Translations under genes and position numbers: made by a program
Source: Acanthochlamys bracteata
Lineage: Eukaryota > Streptophyta > Magnoliopsida > Pandanales > Velloziaceae
Reading direction: 5' to 3'
Length of the DNA stretch: 64,000 nucleotides
NCBI GenBank assembly: GCA_019914995.1
Contig: CM034132.1
Location: 312,501-376,500 of the forward strand
Shown: positions 38,038 through 49,036 of the stretch, piece after piece
Layout of the letters: each line of letters begins with the position of its first letter
Numbering within the stretch: the first letter of the stretch is position 1
The notes under the pieces: model-generated
What the model was told of the DNA's origin: nothing
Database searches by the model: none
Seen by the model: only the letters and a program-made list of their open reading frames with translations

Positions 38038-39949
38038 GCTTTCTAACCAATCAGAATCAATCAAAACCGATGGAAAAAATCAAAATCAATAACAAAAACA
38101 GTCCGATCTCATCCAACTTTCCATTCTGATCCAACGGTTCCGATCACCGCCGGAATCGGATCAAAGGCAACGGCGGCGATCGGATCGAACGGCGCGGCGA
38201 TCGAGTGCGAGGGGGTTTGGGGCGATGCTGAGATTCGGAAGAGCGAACACAAGAAGGGGAGAGAGAGAGAGAGAGGAAAAGAAGAGATGGGGAAGCGTTT
38301 TGTTTGTTTATATATATATGAAGAGAAAGAGGGAGAGCTATAACGTGGAGGGATGTGGAGATTTGGCTCTACGCCTCTCAGCTGCGCTGCGGTTATAAAT
38401 AAAAAATTACGATAAAGTTATTTAATTATTGATTTAATTTTCAATAAATAAATATCCTGGGCTTTCTTTTCTTTTCTTGTTATTTCGTAATGACAGGTTT
38501 AAAAACTTAAAACGCAACTGTGTTATTGCAGATGTAAGCTATTACTTGTTTATTTTGTAATAAAACTCCTTGTTAAAGTTTACAACAAGTTTGACCCTAA
38601 TGCATGTAAACAACAATAATATATTGGCATTGACAAAGCTATTTTACGTGAAAATAGAATATGAATTTTTAGTTGGTGGGGAGATATTTTGCTAAAGAAG
38701 ATAATCATATATTTGATTTGTAAAATATCCGAGTATAAAAGATAACAACAACATATCGAGCTAGTGTCGACATGGTGGTTTAATTTCAGATTGGTCGACC
38801 ACACTTATAATGTTATCGTTTTCGCGCACTTAATGTCTTCATTTTTGTATTTTGGAGAAAATCTTATACTTATTTTTACCGTCAATTTTTTAATAAAAAT
38901 TTGATTTAGGTATATTTTAAAAGTAGTTCAAAAAAGAAATGTAACCAATCTTATATAAATAGCAAAATTATCCAAACAATTAGCAATATAAGACTAAAGT
39001 CATTAACATCTACCGTCAAATAAAAGTATGAATAAGTGGCAGGTTAACGTAAGTGAAAAGCTCTAATAAGTTTTTGTGACAAAGTCTTTTCTCCAACTTA
39101 GCTATAAAAGATAGGTAAAAAATTTTGTATTGACTTGATGGGAAAAAAAAAAAAAAAAGCGCGTTTGACAAAAGAGCTAGATAAGAACTTTCTTATTGAT
39201 ACTCAAGATTGTTATCTTTTGCTTGTTGGCTCAAAATAAAAATTTTACCCTCATATTTGTACTCTCTCCATATCTTCAATATACGATAAAGATTAATTTG
39301 ATCGAATGGTGGAGATTACTCGATTCAAATTTTCTTACATAATATCTGTATTTTTTTAAAATATCATAAGTATTTAGAATATTCTATCTTATTTTAGTAT
39401 TATTTTATTTACAAAGTATTCTGTCAAATAAAATATCTCTTATATTTAGAATATTTTAAATTATTATAAACTTTCTCATAATAGATATATTGCTAAAATA
39501 ATAAAATATTTTACTAGACAACATGGCATCTCACATAGATAAAAAAGTATAAAGAGAGAAGCCAAACAACTGTACCGTGACATTCTCTTTCATATACTAC
39601 GCGATGCTTCATTGCGGTTGTGTTAAGTTGTGACGGAACTTTTGATCCTACATTACTTGAGGTACCATCCTCATAGAAAGGTGTACTTTTTTTTTAGGTG
39701 GTGATTTTTTACGCTTTACCTCATGGACTACCTTCAACAGTTTCTTTGGCACGCCCTTTCCATAATTGCATGGTTGAAAGAGTTTTAATTTGGAAACAAA
39801 TTTTCACGCGACAAATATATTACGCACGTATTTCATTTCTTCAAAATTCACATGAAATTTGCAAAGAAGATTGGCACGATCTTGATGCAGTTCATATACT
39901 CCACTCTAAAAATTATCAGATACTAGTGCATATTCATAATAAAAAGTAC
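38038..39949. other. NST1-like promoter and AT-rich spacer
   Basis: The 5' leader near 38040-38290 includes a (GA)n tract at 38259-38275. A TATATATATA run at 38310-38319 could be the TATA element of the minus-strand gene. From about 38400 the DNA is AT-rich, with an A-run at 39143-39158. I see no gene. It may include further decayed parts of the retroelement next to it, but I cannot recognise reverse transcriptase or integrase. Confidence 0.45.
38310..38319 (-). promoter_or_regulatory. Possible TATA element of the NST1-like gene
   Basis: A clean run of alternating T and A lies about 275 bp upstream of the start codon at 38037, just beyond a GA-rich leader. Position and sequence fit a plant TATA box, but such runs are common in AT-rich DNA. 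Confidence 0.3.
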
Positions 39950-40960
39950 ACAAGATTGGACCACCCACTTTTGTAATCTTCACTTCACGAGCAACACGTA
40001 AAAGTGATTTGGATTCTGAGTTGACCTTTTTAATCCATCCTCGTCTAGACTCGTACATGATGCCAAGCCTTTTAGCTATCCTTTTCCTCAAGGAACTCAA
40101 GAGTAGCTAATGCGTCCACCAATGTGCGTACTTCTTATCCATTAATCTTGATCATCATGTATAGTCTACCATTCATCTCACATCGCGGCACATTTTCATT
40201 AGCTTTAACGGAGTGAAGGAGTTGTAAAGAGTAAATTCTTACCACTTCGTGTTGCTATTATAGCTCATCCATTGTCTCAATTAAGGCGAAAAACTTACTT
40301 CATTTTGGACAATCGATCGCTAAGTGTGGTCCATCACAAAAAAATCATTTTAAAGATTGTTTACTAATTTTCCGATTATTACTATTGCTTTTTTGGACTT
40401 TTTTGGAGCTTTTTTTTTTATTTTACCAAGTCGTATGGTGCCTCATTAGATTGGTAGTCATCTCCCTACTGTTATTCTCGTAGTTTCTATAAGATTTATT
40501 ATTTTGATACCGTTGAAATTTAATAAGAGACTTGAATATAATAATGACAAAGTTGAGATTTTGAGGGCTCTATTCTAGATTTCTAATCTTACTTACGTTT
40601 GCAATCTATTTATAAATACGAGAATCCTTCTTTCGGAAAAATTAGGAATTTCTAAAATTAACTTCTAAATTTCTTCACATAATTTCTTATGCTTACTCTT
40701 GTGTGCCAAAAGCCGAAGCTTTGTTCTCGCTTCATCTTTGGCATTCATCGGTAGAATTATTGTTTGAGTTCTCTCTTAAATTTGATCTCAATTTTGCACA
40801 AGATAAAACTCGTCTCAAGTGGCAATAGTGCAAAGCCCTCTTCGATCTCGGTCTCTTTCTCCACCATATCATCGCAATATGCTCAGTATAAAAAGCGGTA
40901 TGATCGGTCTTACTTGTATTTTTTGTTATGCCGACACTTTTAAAGAATTGCTCCAAGCTT
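39950..40960 (-). pseudogene. Decayed Ty3/gypsy gag-protease fragment
   Basis: Read on the minus strand in order from 40960 downwards, three parts of a plant Ty3/gypsy polyprotein appear in degraded form. First is a capsid-like stretch (MEQFFKSVGI, IWWRKR, then LILEIPNFSE and a LQTWVRLEI-like piece with frame breaks) to about 40500. Second is a gag zinc knuckle at about 40345-40300, FFCDGPHLAIDCP, where the codon for the first knuckle Cys reads TGA. Third is an aspartic-protease-like region at about 40190-39960 (GRLYMMIKING, a stop, a decayed active-site segment LVDALAT, and RRGWIKKVNSESKS). Stops and frameshifts are frequent, so it is not functional. The gag style is like the Tekay/Del chromovirus group. 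No LTR or target duplication was found around it. Confidence 0.75.
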
Positions 40961-40985
40961 CATTTCAAAATCACTCCTCAAATTC

Positions 40986-41051
40986 AACACACACACACAC
41001 ACACAACCCCAAGCAACAACCCCCCCTCCCCCCACCCCCACCCCCCCCCCC
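40986..41051 (+). repeat. (AC)n followed by C-rich tract
   Basis: An AC dinucleotide run at 40986-41004 is followed by a C-rich stretch (41020-41051) interrupted by a few T and A. It lies between the gag fossil and the kinase gene and has no apparent coding role. Such tracts are prone to length change and assembly error. Confidence 0.8.
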
Positions 41052-41240
41052 TAAGTTCCACTCTATTTTGATTACTGATTGTTAATTTTGATTGATTAAT
41101 TAGATTGTTAAAATTGATATTAAACTATTAGAATTTAAACTGGGTCGCCGTTCCCCTTCTGAGAGCCCAATATAACATGCCGACACATCTTATTACGGCT
41201 CGGCCCAACCAGGAGAGGAAAACAGTCGGCCAGGATCTGG

Positions 41241-41246
41241 CACGTG
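41241..41246. promoter_or_regulatory. G-box at the MUT9-like kinase leader
   Basis: CACGTG lies about 290 bp upstream of the kinase start codon, close to a plausible leader splice donor (GCAG|GTGAGT at 41254). It could be a promoter element or lie within the transcribed leader. The function is inferred only from the motif. Confidence 0.35.
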
Positions 41247-41532
41247 AGGCGCAGGTGAGTACGATTCACTTCGGCGGCTTCGGCTCTCCTCTTTCCTTCT
41301 TGTTGTTGTTGTCTATCTCTCCACCACCAGGGTTGATTTCTTTCTTTGGTTTCTTTCCCTTCGACGAGGTTCCTAACTTTCCAAATCGATCAATTCTCTT
41401 GATTCCCGATCGATTTCTGTCACAACGATTGTGAGAACTTTGCCGTCGATCGACGGCGATCGGTTGTTATAGATCGATCGGTGAAGTTTTGTTGTTGCAA
41501 TCTGCGATGATTGTTGTTGTTGTTGCCGGAAG

Positions 41533-44500
41533 ATGCCGGAGAACGGTGGTAGAGTTAGAAGGAGAGGGAGGCCGTTGGTGAACAGTTCTTCTCCGGCTGG
41601 TGTTGATCGGGTGAAAACCAGAGCAGCTGCTAAGAAAGCTGCTGAAGAGAAGTTTAGAGAAGACGTTATTGTGATTGTTGAAGAAGAAGAAGAGAGCAGA
41701 GGAGCTGAGAAGGAATTGGTGATGGCGGACGATAGCGGTGGATTGAGTGCTAATAAGGTGGCGGCAGGGAACGAGGAGGAGGGCAACACGACTCCCTTCC
41801 CTGAGAAGGTAATGCTTCGAATTCTTTATGCGAAGTTGTTTCTTTCTAAGTTGAGGTTTGATTTGTTTCGGACAGAGGGCTCTAGTGTTAGATGTTGCTG
41901 GTTTTCAGTATTAGAAATAAATAGCTATAAAGCATTGGCTAGCTCTTTTTCTTTTTTGTTTTTTGAACTGTCATCTTTTAGATGCCATTGATTTTCTTCA
42001 GTTTGAGGGTGTTGTTGAGGTTGCAGTAGTTCAGTTGGAGAAACTTCTCCTTGAATTGAAACTAATGACCTTAATTCCCCACTTTACGTCCTTTTTGGAA
42101 AAAAGTATAAATTTTGCTGAAAAAAGCATGCATGTTAGTAGTCTCTAAGCATGTAGCTTTAGCGGTTATCTTCTACTGGTTGCAGGTCTCAAAAATATGT
42201 TTTTCTTTGTGATGATGTGCTAATAACATGTCTAAACAGCATTCCTTTGTCTTATGTGGTTCACAGGTAAGGGTAGGTGGATCACCTGTATATAAAGTTG
42301 GAAGGAAGTTAGGTAAAGGTGGGTTTGGCCAGGTTTTTGTTGGTCGCCGCGTCTCCGGTGGCACCGAAAATGCGACTGGTCCTGGTGCTATGGAGGTATT
42401 TATTCAGCTCTATTCTCAACATGGTATATACACCCCTTATCTGAATTGCAACAGCTGATGGCTTGTTTTTTTGGAAAGGTTGCTCTAAAATTCGAGCACA
42501 GAAATAGCAAAGGCTGCAGCTATGGTCCTCCATATGAATGGCAGGTGTATGGGTATGTTGTACAATTCAAAGACATATGAATATTACAATTTTTAAACTG
42601 GTTCATATTTTCTGATGTGTGCTTTTATAAACAGTGCTCTTGGTGGGAGTCATGGAGTTCCTAGGGTACATTATAAAGGACGGCAAGGTGACCATTACAT
42701 TATGGTATGACTTCCTTTTTTATTTTTGTTTTGCTTGGTCCATCATTTCCTGATTTTGGACTTTGCAAAAAGTTTCATTCAAATGTACCGCTGACTAAGT
42801 AATCAACATTAAACCTAGTGAGCTTTCATCGTTTTATACTCACTACACTAATGGTATTCGCAGGTTATGGATATGCTAGGTCCTAGCTTGTGGGATAGAT
42901 GGAACTCCCTAGGTCAAACGTAAGTTTCTAATGATCTAGTTATCTATCATTTGTTTACTTTCTTTCTTTCTTTCTTTCTTTCTTCTTCTTCTTATTATTT
43001 TTTCTTTTCTTCTGTGGTGGTCTTTTTGAGTTGGGTGTATTCCATAGTATGGTTTCGGATCACTTATAAGATTAAATAGTGAGAGTATGTAGATTTCTTC
43101 TGTGTAGGAGAGTGACAATTGTTTGTTGCAGTGGATTTCAGAAGTTGTTTTACTCTATCAGCCCCTACTGTGGCATACATTTCTCCCCCTCCATTTCATT
43201 AGCATTTTACATCTTGTTTTCTATGATTATGCATTTTTTGTTGTGCACTTCTTACCATTCAGCTTAAGCTTTGTATGATAAAAGACCATTGGGCTTTAAG
43301 CAATGCATGTCAAAATGGTGGTCTTACACAAAAGGTTAATCCGGTAATATGTACTTTAACCTATCTCCTATGCATATATTTGAAGATTGATCTGTTTCTA
43401 TTCAGTATGTCTGCTGAAATGGTAGCTTGCATAGCAGTGGAGTCCCTTTCAATTCTTGAAAAGATGCATGCAAAAGGGTAAGCATTCTCCCATCTGTAAA
43501 AATTTAGTCATGCTGCTTTATATAGTTAATATGTAACCATCAGTAACTTGCCCAACTAGGTATGTCCATGGAGATGTGAAGCCTGAAAACTTTCTTCTTG
43601 GTCAGCAGGCAACTCCCTCTGAGAAAAAGTTATATCTTGTTGACCTGGGGCTAGGTGAGGAAGCTGTTTTGTTTCTTTTAAAAACCAATGCATTGTGTTC
43701 TGCGTGTTACCTCTATTCTTATCTATCACCATTTTTTACCATTATTGCATGACTGTTCTCCTACCACCTATAATTTTAACAGCTACAAAATGGAGGGAAT
43801 CTGCCAGTGCTCAGCATGTTGAATATGATCAACGCCCTGATGTCTTTAGGTTTGGCAATATTTTGTTATGCTCAATGTCTAATCGAAGGAAGTTTGGTGA
43901 AATATGTTGATGCTTATTATGTTGGTTGATCTTTGTGTTTCATTGCTTTAGAGGAACTGTCCGGTATGCTAGTGTTCATGCTCATTTGGGAAGAACTGCA
44001 AGCAGAAGAGATGACTTGGAATCTCTTGCCTACACACTTATTTTTCTGCATCGGGGCAGGTTACCTTGGCAGGGTTATCAGGTTTTATGTAACTAATTTT
44101 CTGGTTTTTCTTATTTTTTGTAGGAATGATGTTTTTATTTACTTGATTTTGTTTGCGTTTGTGTGCTTCATTCCAGGGAGAAAATAAATCATTCCAAGTT
44201 TGCAAGAAGAAGATGGCAACTTCCCCTGAAATGCTTTGTTGCTTCTGTCCACCACCTTTCAAGCAATTTCTTGAGGCTGTAGTCAACATGAAGTTTGATG
44301 AGGAGCCCAACTATTCTAAACTGATATCTTTCTTTACAGGCTTAATAGTACCTAATCCTGCTGTAAGGCCAATCAACGTGGATGGTGCTATGATGGTGAT
44401 GATCCCTTTCTTACCTGTTTCAGCATTTGTTCCTTATGATCCTTGCCTTTAAGAACAACCTGTGTTGCTTCTACTGAGACATTGTAAATATTTTGGTAGG

Positions 44501-46973
44501 TTATAAATCAAGTTGGACAGAAAAGAGGAAGGCTGATTGGTGATGATGAAGATGACAGTCAAGCTAAGAAGAAAATACGTTTAGGAATTCCTACCACACA
44601 GTGGATATCCGTATATAATGCAAGGCGTCCCATGAAACAAAGGTTTGGAATTTGGCTTAATGTATCAATTTATTTTTCAGGCTTTTCTATGCTTTTATTT
44701 GCATCTTGAATCTTCTTGATTTAACCACAGCAACAATGAGGGTTCACAAACCAGTTATTAGTCAATGAGTTTGTTTGCACTGTTTGATCAGTAAGTCAAG
44801 ACATCTACATGGACCATTATGCAGAATTGCTCTTTCTTCTGGGAGAATGCGGTGTTGGATGAATTTGTGCTCTTTTACCATCTGTCATTTGATTCATTGA
44901 ATTTGTAGCCAGACCAAGTATCCATTGAAATGATATCTGGAATTCTGATCACCTTTCTGCTGGAATACAGAGGACAGCTGGTCTACTTCAAGTTTACGGT
45001 TGTGAAGGGCCCATAAGTTTTTCTTTTTTTGGGCTGTCTCTTGTGAAATCCTAATAATTTTGCTTCCGGAGATACCTCAGATTATGATTATAGCATCGAA
45101 CTGGTCATTGAGATCTCTCCTCATTAAGGACCTAACCTGAGTCATAGCTGTAGGTCATAGCATTTTGTAATCTAAAGGAAAGTCGAGGTCTTGTTTGAAC
45201 TTCAAAACTATTGAGAGAGGATGACAAAATTTATATGAAGAGATGTTTATAAGGAAAGCAAGTTTAGGGTACAAAAATATGATTATGGAATTAACCACTT
45301 GCTATGATGGTACTACTAGGTGCCTTTGTGCCATGAAAAGTGGTCAATATGGCAAATTGATGTTGCATAAAAGTGCAAGTTACCCTTAGAAGCAATAACA
45401 TTGTTTTATAGGCACTTTCAACCATATAAACATGCACCCTATCAGATATCTGATTAAAAGCTTCAAGGAAACATATTTCAGTTTAGTAGACCAACTGTAG
45501 CAGAGAATCATCGAGATGATTTTGGGATCATGTCCTAAAATAAATATTTGGGTTGAAAATGAAGATTTGGGTTGGTTTATGAGCCTGCTTAATCGGCACT
45601 GTTGTCTGGTAACTTGACCCATATGCAGCCCCAAACATAGGAGGACGAGTCCAACTTCAGTTGTGAACTTTTGTCCTGAAGTAGTGTGCGTTAAGAAACT
45701 CCTCTATGTGGCAGTCAACCGTGTGTCTCTTCAGCAATTACTGAGCATTTGTCTTTCATTTAACTTACCAGGGTAAAATGTGAAAGTAAATGTGTTGCAT
45801 TAGTTTATCACAATCTTGTCGGGCCTAAGGTTTCATGGGAAGCGTCTCGCTCATTTGTGGTTGGAATTCTAGTTACTTCATTTGTGTTACTTTTAACGGT
45901 TTGGTAGTATTTGTGAAGTGTTTTTAATGCATTCAACCAAAAGAAGCATCTTCTGTTAAGAAGAAACAAGCACTACCCATGTTTTTGTAGCTTCTGCTAT
46001 CTGTCACTGTACTTGCACTAGAATAAGTAATTGGCTTATTATTGTCTTAAACGACTGAATAGGTACCATTACAACGTGGGTGATGGACGGCTAGAACAGC
46101 ATGTAAGTAGAGGAAATGAAGATGGTTTGCGTATAAGCTGCGTGGCATCTTGCTCCAATCTGTGGGCTCTTATCATGGATGCTGGAACTGGCTTCACATC
46201 TCAACTTTATGAACTCTCACCGTCCTTTCTTCATAAGGTACAAAATTTTAAGTGTTAGTATCAGCTTCATGCTCAGTATATTGAGAAATATCTTGTCTTT
46301 CAGGAATGGATTATGGAACAATGGGAAAAGAATTTTTACATCAGTTCTGTTGCTGGTGCAGACAATGGTAGTTCTGTTGTAGTGATGTCTAAAGGTAGTT
46401 ATTTTCACTTCCTCCTCCATTTTCATGGCCTATTCAGAAATTTTGGATGCTACCCTTAGTAAATGTGAATATGCCGCAGCTTTCTTAGCTGAATTTGTAT
46501 TGTTATATATGAAGTTGACCTGTCTTGTGGCAGTAGGAAGGATACCTCTTGTGCTTACTGCATAGGTAAATAGACGAATAGCAGCTTATCATAGCCCAAT
46601 TGCACCTTTGCTATGCGGTTTCTGTCTTTACATGTGCTATTATTCTATAGACTAGATGGTATATGGCACATAGTATTCCTTTCAGACAAACTGATACTCT
46701 TTTGAACATAAAACGTATTGTTAGTTAAGAAAGTTTGTCTACAGATGTATCCAGATTATCTGTACAATGCATGTTTCAGAAAATCAATAAAGCAAGCTTT
46801 GCCCAAATGTCTTATTATTAGGAGCATTTTGAGTTTTGAAATTTTCAGAACATTCTATTGAGCCACATTCAACTTTTTCCACTCCTTTTTTAAGTTGGAA
46901 AGGGAGATATTGGCTCTAGAGGTCGTAATATTCTCTTAAAAATTTAATGAGAATTGTGAGAGACAGCTTACAC

Positions 46974-47007
<34 letters not shown>

Positions 47008-48029
47008 ACAGACTGACAAATGGATGTGGATGATTGAATTAACAATAATCCTTTCAGGGACCACATACTCGCAACAATCTTACAAGGTTAGTGATGCTTT
47101 CCCCTTCAAATGGATAAGTAAGAAGTGGAGGGAGGGATTTTTTGTTACATCTATGGCAACATCTGGAAGCAAGTGGGCAGTTGTAATGTCTCGAAATGCT
47201 GGCTTTAGCGATCAGGTTAGTCGCCCTACCTCTGGTTTACTTTCCTGTTTTGTCTGTCATGTTAGTTTCCGTATTTGCACTTAGTATCTGTTATTATCAC
47301 TTTGGGAATCCCATTATTATTTCATCTTTAAAATGTGAAAACATATTAAGCTTAGCTTTCAATTATGTGGCAACTTCAAGAATCCTCTGAAAAAGCTAAT
47401 CGGATTACAAGCATGAATTCATACTTTATAGTTCCATCTATAAGACTACCTTATGTACCAAACGGAAATATACTTGATTTGATCATGAGAAACAATTGGA
47501 GCGATATTGAGTTCCTTTCTGTTAAAAGCTCTTTTGCGTGATTCCGTCTCCCGACTGACCCATTTATCATCTTATAACATGAAACACTGCCATATGCAGG
47601 TTGTCGAACTTGATTTCCTTTATCCAAGTGAAGGCATCCACAAGCGATGGGATAATGGCTACCGAATCACATCCATGGCTGCAACTTCGGATCAGGCTGC
47701 TCTAATACTTAGCGTCCCAAAGCGCAAGCAAGGGGACGAGACACAAGAGACTCTTAGGACATCTGCATTTCCAAGCGCTCATGTTAAGGTGAGGTCTTTT
47801 TTCAGAACTGGAGCTTCACAGTAGGTGAGATTTTCAAATGTGCAGGACTATGTGGACATTGTCTCCTGACTTTTGAAATGTACATTGCAGAGTGCTGTAT
47901 GAGTTAAATTATGAATATTCTGTTATTTATTTTGCATAACTATGGAATTTTGCTTTCTTTGTTCTGCAGGACAAATGGGCCAAGAACCTTTACCTGTCAT
48001 CTGTGTGCTATGGTCGAACTGTGTCGTGA
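41533..48029 (+). CDS. MUT9-like / HD16-type casein-kinase-1-like protein kinase
   Basis: The gene encodes a plant casein-kinase-1-like Ser/Thr kinase of the MLK/PPK (rice HD16/EL1) group, nuclear kinases linked to histone H3 phosphorylation, phytochrome/cryptochrome signalling and flowering time. Exons: 41533-41808, 42267-42395, 42479-42552, 42635-42704, 42864-42919, 43406-43477, 43560-43654, 43783-43849, 43952-44081, 44177-44395, 44500-44642, 46063-46237, 46304-46394, 47058-47215, 47600-47788 and 47970-48029; 667 residues. Kinase features: [17 protein letters not shown] (Lys139), HGDVKPEN (catalytic Asp231) and DLGL (Asp254). The long family-specific C-terminal domain follows ([50 protein letters not shown] at the end). 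The N-terminus has RRRGRPLV, an AT-hook-like core. Intron 11 (1.4 kb) is the largest. Confidence 0.93.
42958..42992 (+). repeat. (TTTC)n/CTT-rich microsatellite
   Basis: TTTC units run into a CTT-rich tail inside the intron after the WDRWNSLGQ exon of the kinase. It could form part of a polypyrimidine-rich region but is far from the acceptor. Confidence 0.8.
46976..47005 (+). repeat. (CT)n microsatellite
   Basis: About 15 CT units lie in the intron just 50 bp upstream of the exon starting at 47058. Length variation here could influence the adjacent acceptor, but that is conjecture. Confidence 0.8.
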
Positions 48030-49031
48030 TCTTGTTGGCTTACCAGTTGGAAGCAAAACACTGAAATTGGAAACTTGAATTGAAGATGCATTTTGATTTT
48101 TTGAACGAAACATGGAGGCGGGGGCCTGTATTGTGATCCTCCTTTTGTGTTCTTCTTTTGTTTTCTTTTCCTGGTTCCCTCGTTTGTATATTCTGAGAAT
48201 GATAACGAGTGTAAAATTGCCTGGTCTATCAAAATATAATTATGTATATTTGAAATTATATGAGACTTCTCTTTTCTGGTTCATTCTTCATATAGTCAGA
48301 GGGTAATGATGAACATAACATCAACTACTTTATGGTCGAACACAGGTTTACATATCCAATGGTATGAGCTTACAGTGAGAAATAAGATTCAGTACTAGTG
48401 AACTACCACAGTAATGACGTCAACCACTTGATGTCCATCCTTTGTATCAATCATGGATGTTTCACTTCCCCTCTTTTGCTTTGCATGATCCAATCATTGG
48501 ATCTAGTATAGTTTCTTTCCTATCTCATGAATCTGCTATTATATTGCAGTATACGATGGATACTTTGAGCAGAACAAGAGTGAAAAGGCTTTCTTTATAC
48601 ATGAAGAAACATTCTGATACAAAAAATTCAATGTTGCGTTCAAACAACAACCCCATGCGAGACCAGAAAAAGCAACTTTGTTGTAGGGCGCGAGGATGAG
48701 TGATACAATAAGCCATGTATTAACACAGACCCTGTGAAACGCATGCTTGCAAGGCTTTAGCTTTCCGACAACTTCACCATTTCCGTCGATATTCCTGGAG
48801 ATTGGGATCTCATGCCAAGATATGAACTGTCCATAACGGTCATTGGCTGCATCGCCAGCCAGAAGCGCCCACGTCGATAGACATCTCACTAAGACTTTGT
48901 ACACAAACAATAAAACCAAATGTACTAAAACAGAGGCGGGACTTGGGAGTCATGGAACTATCAACTTGAGTATATAAAAGTACAAGCAACAAGTTTGTGA
49001 CCGCTGCTTCTTTCCATAATTCATCTTGCAA
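48030..49031. other. Kinase 3' UTR and sequence left of the LTR
   Basis: The first few hundred bases are the 3' UTR of the kinase. From about 48540 to 49031 minus-strand frames exist, one of which contains a RING-H2-like signature (separate entry). No complete gene is visible before the LTR begins at 49037. Confidence 0.45.
48735..48880 (-). pseudogene. RING-H2-like fragment
   Basis: On the minus strand the segment reads DGNGEVVGKLKPCKHAFHR, followed by VCVNTWL. The spacing C-x-H-x2-H-x2-C-x4-WL is that of ligands 3-6 of a RING-H2 finger, the E2-binding domain of ubiquitin ligases. A splice acceptor-like CTCCAG lies just before the DGNG part. The first Cys pair and the last Cys pair are not found in frame nearby. 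The piece could be one exon of a gene disrupted by the adjacent LTR insertion, a decayed copy, or chance. I favour a relic. Confidence 0.3.
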
Positions 49032-49036
49032 GGGAA
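49032..49036 (+). repeat. Left target-site duplication GGGAA of the LTR
   Basis: GGGAA directly precedes the TGTAACATCCC end of the element and is repeated directly after its TGACA end. Five bp is the duplication length made by Ty1/copia and Ty3/gypsy integrases. Confidence 0.8.

Noticed and set aside
39698..39976. 92-codon plus-strand frame beside the gag fossil
   Set aside because: The recognisable retroelement sequence next to it is on the other strand and this frame resembles no retroelement or plant protein.
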